Source: Prorocentrum cordatum (lineage: Eukaryota > Sar > Dinophyceae > Prorocentrales > Prorocentraceae). From it: a stretch of 62,000 nucleotides of DNA. Both the position numbers and the translations under genes were made by a program. The stretch lies in the NCBI GenBank assembly GCA_963575745.1, contig CAUYUJ010004603.1:86728-148727 (forward strand). Direction: 5' to 3'. How positions within the stretch are numbered: the stretch's first letter is position 1; each line of letters opens with the position of its first letter. A model generated the notes under the pieces. That model searched no databases. It was not told where the DNA came from and worked only from the letters and a program-made list of their open reading frames with translations. This document shows positions 41,060 through 51,141 of the stretch, in pieces.

Positions 41060-42276
41060 TCAAATAACGAGCGCCTTATGGCTGCCCCCACAAATCCACC
41101 GCCCAATTGCATTGGAACCGCCACTCTGGTGCGCGAGGCCCCCCGCGAAGTGGCTCTGACGCGGGGCGCGCTTGCCCCGGCGAGGGAGCTGGGGGGAATC
41201 ATTCGACATCGCGAAACAGCCGCTGTGCGAAGCCGTCGCGCCGCGATTCCAGGGCATGGCCCAGCTGCTGCACAGGAACACCAGCAGGCCCTTGACGCAG
41301 ATGAATCTCTCGCGAAAGGAATGCCACATCTCCTGCCTCTGCCAGCGGGTGGACTGCACAAACGCGCAGCGCGCCGAGAAGACACTCAGCGCCTCCCGCC
41401 GCGCGAGGCCCGCGTAGGCACGGTGGCCCAGCAGGCGCGCTGAGTCCTGGCCCGATATCGAGCCGCGCTGCAGCGCATGCGCCAACGCTCGCTCAAGGCG
41501 AGCGCGCCTATTGCCAGCGATGCTGGCGCAGACAGAGCTGCTCGCCGCCCGCCGCGGCGCTCACCGCGGGGCCGCGCGCCTCGAGCAGCTCGAGCACCTC
41601 CGCCTCGCGGGCGTCGAGGCGCACCCAGTTGAAGACGGACGCCTTCCCTGCGAGGGCCTCCGTTGCGGAGTCCGCGCACTGGCGGGGCGCGCCCAGGTTG
41701 TCCGCGCAGACGTAGCGCCACAAGCCGAGGCGATGCTGATTGGCCAGCCGAAACCACCGACTCTCCCGTGTCGGTCGCCAGCCGAGCCGCCCGCGGCAAG
41801 TGGCAGCCGCTTTGCCGAACTGGCGCCCGCGTTCTGGGGGCCAGGGGCACCCCGTGGGGGGGGGCCTGCAGCCGTGGTAGACCACCTCGCTGGCCTGTGC
41901 TAAGTAGCCCTCCACTGCCATCAGGCCGCCCCCCTTGATCTCGTCGACGGCGACGGCGGCGATTGCGAATGGCGGACTCGGCCGCGCGGTGGGAGCAGCT
42001 CTCGACGTCGCCGACGCCTGCCCAGATGCGCGGCGCCCTGAAGATCCCGCAGCTGGCGCGGTGGAGGAGGCAGGGGTCGCCGTCGACAGCCGCCTCCATC
42101 CTGGCGAACCCTTCCGCCGTGAGCAAATCCGCGCGAAGAGTGGGAAGCAGCCGCTGGAGGGGGTGCGGGCGGCAATTGTCTGCCGCATCTCTTGAGCCCC
42201 TTCTCCCAGGCAAAGACAACCTCAGCGAACTCGACTGGGCGTGCTGGAGCATGCCCGCCGCGCCCCATCGTCTCAC
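41060..42276 (-). pseudogene. Reverse-transcriptase remnant of a dinoflagellate-type retroelement
   Basis: Reading leftward, one frame (to 41508) contains LGLWRYVCADNLGAP, resembling the YVDNLG form of the reverse transcriptase active-site motif, then ALAGKASVFNWVRLD. A second frame (41485-41060) continues LLGHRAYAGLARREALSVFS, then EMWHSFRERFICVKGLL and WAMPWN. I recall GH-xx-xx-GLxRREALSVFS and PWN as standard after the polymerase domain in dinoflagellate retroelements. At least one frameshift near 41500 and poor conservation upstream show the copy is dead or badly assembled. Long alternative frames over the same bases (Arg/Gly-rich) are shadows. No terminal repeats were found. Confidence 0.55.
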
Positions 42277-42384
42277 GAAGCGCGTCGTCTGCCGCCTGCT
42301 CTTTGCGAGCCCGCGTTCGCGGGCTGACTCAAGCTAGAACGTTTAATCTTCAAGTGTTTGCGTTTTGATCTTCAAGTGTTAGGC

Positions 42385-42715
42385 CTCCTCCTCCTGCTCC
42401 TCCTCTTCCTCCTCCTCCTCCTCCTCCTCCCCCTCCTCCTCTTCCTCCTCCTCCCTCCTCCTCCCCCTCCTCCTCTTCCCCCTCCTCCTCCTCTTTCTCC
42501 CCCTCCTCTTCTGCCTCCTTCTCCTCCTCCTTCTCCTCCCCCTCCTCCTCTTCCTCCTCCTCCCTCCTCCTCCCTCTCCTCCTCTTCCCCCTCCTCCTCC
42601 TCCTCCTTCTCCCCCTCCTCCTCTGCCTCCTTCTCCTCCTCCTTCTCCTCCCCCTCCTTCTCCTCCTCCTTCTCCTCCTCCTCTTCCTCCTCCTCCTCCT
42701 CCTCCTCCTCCTCCC
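42385..42715. repeat. CCT microsatellite
   Basis: About 330 bp of CCT/CTT-type triplets, upstream (minus strand sense) of the reverse-transcriptase remnant. Confidence 0.9.
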
Positions 42716-42859
42716 CTCCTTCCATGAATCCATGAATGCCGCGCCTCTTCCTCATCCTTGTTCTCCTCCTTCGTCGTCAAGAACAGCAGCGAGCGCGAAG
42801 CAAGAGGAATTTTGTTTCGTGCTGTGTTTGACGACGAACCCCACCCTTCCTCCCCATCC

Positions 42860-43300
42860 TCATCCTCCTCCTTCTTCCTCCTTCCCCTTCTCCCCCTCAT
42901 TCCTCAATCCATCCTTCTCCTCCTATTATTCGTCCTCCTCCTCCTCCTCCTCCTCCTTCTCCTCCTCCTCCTCCCTCCCTCCCTCCCTTCCTCCCTCCAC
43001 TCCTCCCTCCATCCTCATATCCATCATAGTATTATTATTAATAACATATTCAGTCAGATTCTCCCTCCACCTCCTCATAGTCATTGGTCCTGCCAGGGTT
43101 GGAGGAGGGGGGGGGGGGCTCCTTCTCCTCCCTCTGCCTCCTCCCTCGCTCCCCCATCCTCACTCCCTCCTTCCTCTCCTCCTCCTCCTCCTCCTCCTCC
43201 TCCTCCTCCTCCTCCTCCTCCTCCTCCTCCTCCCTCCCCTCCGATGTCGTCGTTCCTTTTCCTCCCCCTCCTCCTCATCCCCCTCCTCCTCCCCTCCCCC
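42860..43300. repeat. CCT microsatellite, two blocks
   Basis: 42860-43020 and 43120-43300, with the purest stretch at 43178-43232. An AT-rich island (ATTATTATTAATAACATATT) lies between them. Confidence 0.9.
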
Positions 43301-43619
43301 TCCCCGCCGGGGAGGAGGAGGAGTGTAGTCCTCCTCCTTCCCCTCTTCATCCCCCAGGTTGACGGGATATGGCGAGGGGAGGGGCAGGTGGGGGAAGAGG
43401 GGGCAGGGGCTGAGAGCCACCCCGTTGTGGTGTTTCTCTTGTCGATCAATGGATCGAAGTTTGCGCGGTTGTCGGCGCGCTCAGGCTTGGTTCTAAACAG
43501 GGGCACACCATGCGGCGTCCAAAACAGGCACCCCCAGAGCCCCCCAGACGATTGGGATCCTAGGCACAGTGGCAGGACAGGCTGATGGTTGCCATGAAGC
43601 GCGTCTGAGTATGATTGTC

Positions 43620-43701
43620 ATGTATATGTGCGTGTGTACTTGTAAGTGTGCATGTCTGCACATTTATACATTATGTGTACAAATTTGTATACTCAACACA
43701 A

Positions 43702-43732
<31 letters not shown>

Positions 43733-43890
43733 TATGTACACATCAGCCAATGTGAGGGTGTCTATGTGTGTATGCTTACATGTATGCATGTATGCATGTA
43801 CATATGTGTGCATAGATGAGTAGATGTGCGTACACATGTACGCATGCATGTATGTGCATACGTGTGTGAGTGTATCTACATACACTAGAT
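43620..43890. repeat. Alternating TG/CA and TA tract
   Basis: GTATGCATGTATGCATG, TATATATATA and GTGCGTACACATG words alternate purine and pyrimidine for about 270 bp; Z-DNA or cruciform potential. Confidence 0.75.
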
Positions 43891-44065
43891 GCATACAGTT
43901 TACAGTTGGGGATATGTGGTGATGTTACGAGAGGAGGGGGTCAGGAGTAGAAGAAGAGAGGAGGATATATGGTAGAGGAGGGGGGTGGAGGTGTGGGAGG
44001 AAGGAGAAGGGAGAGGAGAGCCCAAGAGCAGGTTTGCCTCCCCAAATGGTGGTTTTCTCTTGCTA

Positions 44066-44732
44066 CTACGAGCACACATAAATGAACCCATAGTGGTGGC
44101 TCTGGACTGTGAAGCCACGTGAGTCGTCTGCTATATTTACAAGCTGGCTGCTCTTGTTCAGGTCAGCAGCAACTGCCCGGGCCGCTGCGATGGCAGCTTC
44201 CTCGAATGATTTCGTCTGCTCATCGCTCCATGAGCCCAGCAAAAGCATGCGACTCCACCCTGCGGCACGGTGGCCCAACATGAAGTCAGGCTGCAGCGCG
44301 CGCTTCAAAGCTCGAGCCTCTGATCGATAGAAATAGCCGCCCTCCCACCTCCAGATGGGGCAGGAGGTGGAGCCCACATAACATTTGCCCCCTCCTTTCA
44401 GTGCTGTCCTGACTGCCTGGCGGCACCGCTGCAGCATCATCTCCTTGGAGATATCCACAGCCACGCCATCTGGCCATACGCTGATCTGGGGCCATTTCAC
44501 CACAGCTTTGGCCATTACCTCAAGCGCATCGTCCTTTGCGTGGCTCCATTTCACTGCTTCCTTGTTCACTCTATTCTGTGGTTGTCCAAATCGCCTCAAA
44601 TTCTGCCTCCAGTGGACAAGGAGGAGGCGTCTCCTCTGCAATATTCTTCCTTCTTCTCTTTGCGTGCGCTGCTGCTACTGGGTCACAGTCTTCTCGTGCT
44701 TGTCTGAGGTTGTCCAGGGCGCTCGACGACAT
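44066..44732 (-). CDS. Possible GIY-YIG-like protein, one frameshift
   Basis: An ATG at 44730-44732 opens MSSSALDNLRQAREDCDPVA then AKRRRKN and PPPCPLEAEFEAIW. Near 44590 the frame ends in a stop, but the +1/-1 neighbour continues NRVNKEAVKWSHAKDDALEV, WPDGVAVDISKEMMLQRCRQ, KCYVGSTSCPIWRWEGG, LGHRAAGWSRMLLLGSW and ends HHYGFIYVCS with a stop at 44066. YVGSTxxPxxRW resembles the second half of a GIY-YIG nuclease signature (YIGxTxxxxxR), and I recall dinoflagellate proteins with this layout ending in FVYVC. The nuclease call is tentative. The break near 44590 makes the copy suspect. Confidence 0.5.
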
Positions 44733-45536
44733 GGCAGCAGGCTCCGGAAAGGCCAACACATGCGCTTCAGCAGCATGATGATCACCAAAGAGATCAGAAC
44801 GTCCTCCAGTCGCTTGCTCGCGGTGTCCGATGGCTGCAGCAGCATGATGGCGGCCGCGAAGTTGTTGATGGACGTCGTCAGCATGCGCAGGCGCCCCAGC
44901 CCCAGCGCATGTTCCCTCATGACCTGCAAGGCCTGCCATCATCCCAGCAGCTCTGCTGCCTCTTGCAGCTGACCGAGGCCCTCCTCCAGCAGCTTGGTCA
45001 CCAATACCTTGATGATGGAGGTCAGCGTATGCAGGCGCTCTTCTAGCCCCTGAGTGCACCCCTGCATGGCCTCCAGGGCAAGCCACGCCAGCAGCTCTGC
45101 TGCCTCGCGCGAAAGACCGAACACAGACAACAGGCTGTTGTTGAGTGAGGTCAATGAGGCACTCAGCAGGCGATGATGATCCAGCCCCAACACGTCGTCG
45201 TGTTCCCTCATGGCCTCCAGGGCCTTCCATGCCAGCACGTGCTTCTCCAGGGCACCAAAGGCCAGCCATGCCATCAGCTCTGCCTCCTGCGGCAGACTGA
45301 GGCCTTCCAGCAGCATGGCCAGCAAGGCGCGCAGGAGCAGCAGACCTGCTGTCTCCACGACCACCACCACCAGTTGGCTGCTGTCGCTGCTCCACCTCCA
45401 CCAAATTCTCAGCAGCCTCCCTCCCTGGGGAGGCCAGCAGGATGCCCTCCAGCAGCTGGTTCCGCAAGGTTCGCCTCGGCGGCGGTGAGCCTGTGAGGGC
45501 GTCCAGCAGGAGGGCCTGCGAGGGCCTCATGCATGA
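44675..45536 (-). pseudogene. Leucine-rich helical-repeat protein, retropseudogene
   Basis: Downstream of the spliced-leader relic an ATG at about 45530 starts ALLLDALTGSPPPRRTLRNQ, LLEGILLASPGREAAENLV. Near 45370 a GGTGGT run shifts the frame into LLLLRALLAMLLEGLSLPQE, then ELMAWLAFGALEKH, ALEAMREHDDVLGLDHHRLL, SREAAELLAWLALEAM and LEEGLGQLQEAAELLG. A TGA at about 44937 interrupts a further repeat (WQALQVMREHALGLGRLRML). The helical units (about 55-65 residues, AELLAWLALEAM-like) are internally repeated, so the ancestor was a genuine repeat protein of unknown function. One frameshift, one stop and the leader relic together indicate a processed, decayed copy. Confidence 0.6.
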
Positions 45537-45548
45537 TCGATGAGCTTG

Positions 45549-45570
45549 CTTGGGCCAAAATGGCTACAGA
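45549..45570 (-). other. Relict dinoflagellate spliced leader (DinoSL), 20/22
   Basis: The minus strand reads TCTGTAGCCATTTTGGCCCA-AG. The DinoSL consensus is DCCGTAGCCATTTTGGCTCA-AG. Only positions 3 and 18 differ, both C/T changes. It ends 12 bases before the first ATG of the pseudogene at 44675-45536. DinoSL is added by trans-splicing to mRNA, so a genomic copy in front of a reading frame means mRNA re-integration, or less likely a decayed leader RNA gene. Confidence 0.9.
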
Positions 45571-45689
45571 CCACGCTCACCAAGAGTTGCAACCTCGCAT
45601 ACAAACAACAACTCATTGTTATGGAACTCCGTTGCCATGCCAGCACAGCAGCAGTGGTGTGTTAGACTGATTATGGGATGTCCACTAGG

Positions 45690-46260
45690 GGTTATGTTTT
45701 CTTCGATGCCCCCCACCACTACCAGTGTCCAGTTGCATTTTTAGATATGGCCCAAGATGCCTCCAATATGGCCCAACCAAGATGGCCACTGGGAAAACTG
45801 ATGAAGCCCCCCAAGACAGCCCAAGAAAATTCCAGGAGGACCTACAAGGTCCTTGGGTGCTCTGAAGCCCCTTCCCCAGAACCCCCAGGCACCCTGAAGC
45901 CATGGCGTGGCGGCTGAATTGCCGGAGGCAGCTCGATCGACAATGACCTTGAAAGGTGCGTGGTTTTTGTTTGTCCTCCTGAGTTTCTTATGGCAGATGC
46001 GCTGCAGCCCCATGATCACACAGCAACGATTAATTGTCGCTCAGCCTGTCCACGACATCCCCCATTCTTCCCCCTACTCCTCCATATCCTCCTCTCCCTT
46101 TATCCACCTCATCCTCCATCTCCTCCTCCACCTCATCCTCCTCCTCATCCTCACCATCCTCCTTCTCTCCTCCCACCCCTGCTCCTGTTCCTCTTCCTCC
46201 CCTGTCCACTAACCGCCCCCTTACCTCCCTCCTCCACCATCCCTCCCTACCTCATGCTCC
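45690..46260. repeat. J-like words then CCT-rich tract
   Basis: GGCCCAAGATGCC and CCCCCCAAGACAGCC words lie at 45750-45900, and CCT/CATCCTCCT at 46070-46260. Confidence 0.6.
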
Positions 46261-47514
46261 CCATGCTTTTGCTGCTCATCCTCATCCTCCCCTGCGCGCC
46301 CATTGCCTGCCATCAAGGGAAGGCCAGGGCCCACCCCGGCGACCCACTTCCACCACACAACAGGTTCCATTGCCTCTCTCTCTCTCTCTACTTTTTTGCA
46401 GGAGGGATGCAGGATGCGCAGGAGGAGGCGCAGGAGGGATGCATGCAGGGGAGGAAAGAGAGGGCATTGATAGAGGGAGGAGGAGGAGGTGGTGTGTTAT
46501 CATCGCTTGTCAAGCCCACAATCAAAAGTGGTATACATACACTGTTTGTCGTTGTTGCACAGCTCACTCAGCTGACCAGCCCATGCATGACCACGAAGCC
46601 AGCCAGGCTTCCAGGCTGCTCAGGCACATAGTTAAAGCACTAGGATGTCTCGCATGCCGCCCCAGGGTGGAGGAGGATGAGAAAGGATGAGCAGGATCAG
46701 AAGGGTGGGTTGGTGGAGCAGGATCAGAAGGGATGAGCAGGATCAGAAAGGATGAGCAGGATCGGAAAGGATGAGCAGGATCAGAAGGGAGGAGGGGGAG
46801 GAGGAGCAGCCAGTAGTAGCATGTACCACCAGCTTCCACCCCTGGGGCACTGGGCTGGCATGAGCCCATTGGAAATCAATGCAGCGTGGATGAAAGCCTG
46901 ACGCCAGGGAGAGGATGCATGAAGCTGCCTTGCCACCAGGAAATCAGATGTCGGTTCCATGTTGCCAAAGAGGAGGAGGAGGAGGAGGAGGAGGAGGAGA
47001 AGGGATGGTAACAGTGAGGAGGAGGAGGAGGAGGAGGAGGAGGAGGAGGAGGAGGAGGAGGAGGGATGATGATAGATTGCTGTCATGATGGTGGGCATGA
47101 CGATTGATGGCATGGCAATTGACGATTGGGAGGGAAGGGAGAGGCAGAGGAGGGCAGCATTGACAGTTGATGGCATGGCAATCAGCATGGCACGGCAACA
47201 GCAGGAGGAGAGGCTTGTGGAGGGATGTGGGGGAAAAGGGCAGCCAGCAGAGGAGGACGGACAGAGGGAGGAGGGGACCTGGCCACCTTGCCCCCAAACC
47301 TCCTTATCAGCTGAAATCTGGTCTACTAGGCATTTGTTTTTTTGGTTGAGCCTATCCCCTCCCCTGGCCTATCAGCAGGTACCTGGTTATGGTCTGTCTA
47401 CTGTCGTGGCACATCCTCTCCCCTTGGTCTACCCTAGCACCAGGGCGCGATACTTAGCAGGGGGCCTGGGCTCTTAAAGGCCCTCTGAGCCCCAGAGCTG
47501 GAGGGCCCGCCCAC
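46261..47514. other. Spacer or intron with AGG tract and GGATGAGCAGGATCAGAA repeats
   Basis: GGATGAGCAGGATCAGAA repeats run at 46670-46790; AGG triplets fill 46970-47065. A minus frame at about 46800-46960 reads DFLVARQLHASSPWRQAFIH, which looks coding-like and could be a further exon, but no junction is defensible. Confidence 0.4.
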
Positions 47515-48256
47515 CTTTCAAAGTCCCTGGGATCTTAAAGACCACCTGAGGCCGAATGGGCATGAGCCCCTTGTTGGGCTTCCACTCCACTGACCACGCA
47601 ACTGTAGTGAAATGGGTCTCCCACGCTGCCGGCCTAATCAGGGCCCCTGCAGAGGCCTGCAGGGCAGCATTCTTCTTGTTGTTCTCATCGCTCTTCTCCT
47701 GCTCCTCCTCCTCCTCGGCGGTGATTTGGGGGTTCACAGGGCTGAAGTATACGTCGTGGTTCTTCTCCAGGCTGAAGGCGTTGGGGTCATCCGGGTTGTC
47801 CCCCATGGTGTAGTACATGATCTTGGGATTGGCATGGGTCTTCTTGCGTTCTGCAACCACGTCTTTCAGGGGCTTGAGGGCCCCATGCAGCAGCACCTCG
47901 GTGTCGCAGGAGTCCAACTTGTAGAGGATCCATTTGTCAGCTTCCTCTGTAGAGTCGTCATCTGTCTTGGCCTTGAATTTCCCCTTGCCGAAGGCGCAGA
48001 CCAGGGCCCCCCGGGTCCACGAGACCTCCTGAGCCCCCTCGTTCATGACGATCACCTTTTCCTGGATCATGAATTTGAGCTGGATGGGTGGGGATGCTTT
48101 GATAGAGAGCATTGGCATTATCGCCAGATGTGACGAAGGAACCTTTGCGCAATCTATCAGGTTGCCAGGGTTGAGCTTGGCAGTCTTGGGTGGTGGGGTA
48201 TCACCGTTCAATGGCAGGGTCCTCTTCTTGGATTCCGGCGTGGTCACGTCATCCTC
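47515..48256 (-). CDS. Uncharacterised exon G, possibly last known exon of copy 2
   Basis: On the minus strand a pyrimidine tract and CAG (ending 48257) precede EDDVTTPESKKRTLPLNGDT; the frame stays open to AAAG|GTGGGC at 47515, about 247 residues. Visible segments: IQLKFMIQEKVIVMNEGAQE, VSWTRGALVCAFGKGKFKAK, IMYYTMGDNPDDPNAFSLEK, HDVYFSPVNPQI, an acidic linker, ALIRPAAWETHFTTVAWSVE and LMPIRPQVVFKIPGTLK. No family is recognised. It may join exon F by a phase-0 GA-AG type intron (ACT|GAGGAC ... CAG|GAGGAT), or start a separate gene. Confidence 0.6.
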
Positions 48257-49356
48257 CTGGGGTTGATGGGGGAGGCGGGGAAGGATCATGGAATCGGGTT
48301 GGTTTATGGTGAGCAGGACTTGGGTGGAGGGAGGGAGGGAGGGGAGGGAGCGAGGATACCAGGGAGCAAGAAGATACAGAGGGAGATGTGAGGGCCCCAC
48401 GAAACTCCTCAAAGTTGGCATTGTTGCTAGCCCAGCCAGGAGGATTGAGCTTTCTGACAATTTGGGGTTCCCTGATGGAATTGTTCCAGTGTGCAGCAGG
48501 GGGCGCACAGGGCGCGTTGTTTGTTTATTTTATTCAATCAATAGCAGCTGTCACAGCTAGTCCAATCCAACAAGCCCTTTTGGGCGCAGGTGGTCTAAGC
48601 CAGTTCCTCCTCTCACCTCTTCCCTCCCCCATATTCAGGGAGGTTCACCTTCTTCCCACCCCCTGCCTGGGTCTGGACATGGGAGGGGGCATGACCTGTT
48701 AGATTGACCAAGATGGCCTAAGATAGGTCCAAGAAGGCCTTGGAGAGCCCAGTATGGCTTCCAATATGGTTGCTCAAGGTATTACCTCGCAATGGCACAT
48801 CCAAGAGGCCTCCTCAACGCAGCCCCAAGACAATTTGAAGTGCCCCCTGAGCCTTCCAAAGGCCCTGCCCAAGAAGTCAACAGCATGGCTTCAATCAACG
48901 TTATTATTATCGTTTTGCGTTCTCGCCTGTGTCGCTTCCGATTGCCTTTCTTTTGAAGCCTCGCGACAGCTCACAGACAGCCCAGGAGAGCCCCCAAGAT
49001 AGCCCCAAGAGCAACTGATGGCGTGCCAAGAGCAGCCCAAGAGGGCCCCAAGAAGCCCTTTCCGAACCCCTGAGGGTGGGGCTGAATTGATTAACCCTCC
49101 CTGTCTTTTTGAACACTGGGGCCCAGGACAGTCTCAAGAGGCTTCTTCCCAGACCTCCCTAAACAGCTCCAAGAGAACCTCCAGACCACCTGAAATATTC
49201 CTGAGAAAGCCCCAGGAGTGCCCTGAGAGGACCCCAGGAGTGCCAAATATGGCTCCAAGAGGCTTCCAGGAACCTCTCACACCGACAGCGCCTACCTCAA
49301 CTTGTCTACTCACATATTATTGTTTGGAAGGAACATAAGCCCACCACTACGCAAGT
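48257..49356 (-). repeat. Spacer or intron F/G with composite J sequence
   Basis: Plus-strand order: AAGCCCTTTTGGGCG...GTGGTCTAA (48570), C-rich segment, TGGGTCTGGACATGGG box (48664), and CCAAGATGGCC and CCCCAAGAGG words to 49290. Same start as the composites at 22 and 33 kb, but no CCT tract or block K. Confidence 0.5.
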
Positions 49357-50078
49357 CTATGTTTGATCATGTGGGTCCTCAGTGCCAGGGCCAAATGCAG
49401 CCACCCACTCGTCCACGAACGCCCGGAAGTCCTTACCAAACACTTCATGCTGGTAATACAAATTCATGACAGCCTGTGGGATGCGCACGCCCTTTGGCTC
49501 TCCTGGGGCGTCCGCCTTGTCTGCGAGCCACGTGGCAACGTTGAGAGCCGGCTTCGGCGGGGGTGCCTCCAAAATCTCTTTCGGGGGCTCTGTGCCAGCC
49601 GGGGTGAAGCCAGGGATAATGAGGGAGCCATTGTTGAACATCTCAACCAGCTTGGCCTTGTGGGTGATCTCGAACCACTCCTTGTGCACATCTGACTCTG
49701 CCACGCCAAAGAAGAAGCATGGGATTTGGTACGACCCCTTGAACTTCACCCACGCCTGGAACATGTCCCCAACCCCCAACGACATGTCAGCAACAATAAT
49801 GGCCTTGCGACCATCAAACTCCACGCCTTCAAACGCACCTTGCAAGACTTTGTGAGCTGCATCCGGGCCAATCTGCTCGAACTTCTTGCCTGACTGGACA
49901 GTGCCATCAGTAGAGTCGTCGTAGGACGTGGGAAGTGCTTTCTCGTCCATGTCCTCGATCACCAACATTTCCTTGGCTGCCACCTGGTTGGCCGGGTCTG
50001 TGCGGCCCCGGCAAAGCAAAGCACTGTTCTTGAAGGGGGACAAGTGCATCTTGACGTGGGCCGGGAAGAGGCATCGAC
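49357..50078 (-). CDS. Uncharacterised family, copy 2, exon F
   Basis: CCCCAG precedes 50078 and the exon starts in phase 1, completing the Gly split from exon E to give MYPGRCLFPAHVKMHLSPF. It continues RTDPANQVAAKEMLVIEDMD, AHKVLQGAFEGVEFDGRKAI-IVADMSLGVGDMFQAWVKFK, IPCFFFGVAESDVHKEWFEI, GSLIIPGFTPAGTEPP, and ends FVDEWVAAFGPGTED with a TAG at 49357. The strand-loop DMSLGVGD followed by FFFGVAESDVHKEW loosely resembles a nucleotide- or SAM-binding Rossmann turn, but the call is weak. A GA donor just before the stop could instead lead into exon G. Confidence 0.7.
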
Positions 50079-50861
50079 CTGGGGTTGCACAATCCCGCTC
50101 CCCATGGCAGATTGAAACATAACGATGCCATAGTAAACCCTAGTCAGCAGACAGACTTTTTTGGGGCTATGCAGCTATGATAAGGCTATGGGTCAACATG
50201 GCCACAGGGATATAAGGCTAAAGGCAGGGCTATTGGGCTATAAAGCTGTAGGTCTTCTATAGGGCTCTGCAGATATAAGGCTATAGGGCTTTAGGCTGCA
50301 GGAGGGCTATATTATGGCGATCGGGCGATTGGGCTATAGGGACATTGGGCTATAGGAGGGCTCTATGGGCTATTGGGCTGAAGGGCAATCGAGTTATTAT
50401 ATCTATGTATATAAATATATATATATATATATTATCTATATATAGGGCTATAAGGCTATAGGAGGGCTATCAGGCTATAGTATGGTGCTATAATAAGGCT
50501 GTAGGGCACCCAGCCAGGCACCCTGGGCACCTCCAGGCACCCGGGCACCCAGGCACCCCCAGGCACCCAGGCCCAGCCACCGAAATCAGTGACCAACCTC
50601 ACCTAACTAACCATATGAATCTGCTAGGACCCCTACAGAGACAAGCTCTGATTGGGGAACAAATTCAAGTTTTACACTAAACATGGAACGATTTGAAACA
50701 ACATTTTTATAAGTTCCTCTTTGCCTTGAAAAGTGCAACTGGTGGTATTATTCTTCTATCTGCATTATGTTCTCTTCACGTGGCACCAGGGGCACCATGG
50801 CACAACAAGCTCCAAAACAATGACTACGAAGTCACACGTCATGATTTCCACAACCAGCAAC
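50079..50861 (-). repeat. Copy 2 intron E/F: GGGCTATAAGG and CAGGCACCC minisatellites
   Basis: Canonical ends on the minus strand (CCCAG|GTTGCT ... CCCCAG|GTCGAT). Inside, GGCTATAGGGCTAT-type 8-9 bp units fill about 50155-50500 with a TATATA core, then CAGGCACCC units to 50580. Confidence 0.75.
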
Positions 50862-51141
50862 CTGGGTACATCAGTGGGCGCGCATCCCGCGAGTCGATCT
50901 TCTTGTCGAACACCAGCCCAAACGATTTGTCCACATGGACGTCGCGCTCAGCCAGGCCCTTCATGATCTGATGTTCCTGCATCCAGAGGGTGTTCTTCTT
51001 GTATACGTACAAGGGCTGCAACATCACTGCCATGTTTGATTCCCCAAGCACCAGGGCCCTCGAGATGAAGTTTTTCTGGGCAGTCTGGGCGTGCCCACTC
51101 ACTGATGACGGAGACACCCAGTTCACATATGGCAAGGTGAC
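50862..51141 (-). CDS. Uncharacterised family, copy 2, exon E
   Basis: After CTTGGCGTTCCTGAG the exon reads VTLPYVNWVSPSSVSGHAQT, AQKNFISRALVLGESNMAVM, LQPLYVYKKNTLWMQEHQIM, KGLAERDVHVDKSFGLVFDK and IDSRDARPLMYP, then splits a Gly codon at the GT donor (280 nt, phase 0 to 1). It fits exon F exactly. No domain is recognised. Confidence 0.65.

Noticed and set aside
44571-45530. Single 319-codon minus frame as an intact gene
   Set aside because: Only its first 60 and last 50 residues look real; the middle is the wrong frame of the leucine-rich repeats, and the ends belong to two different proteins.
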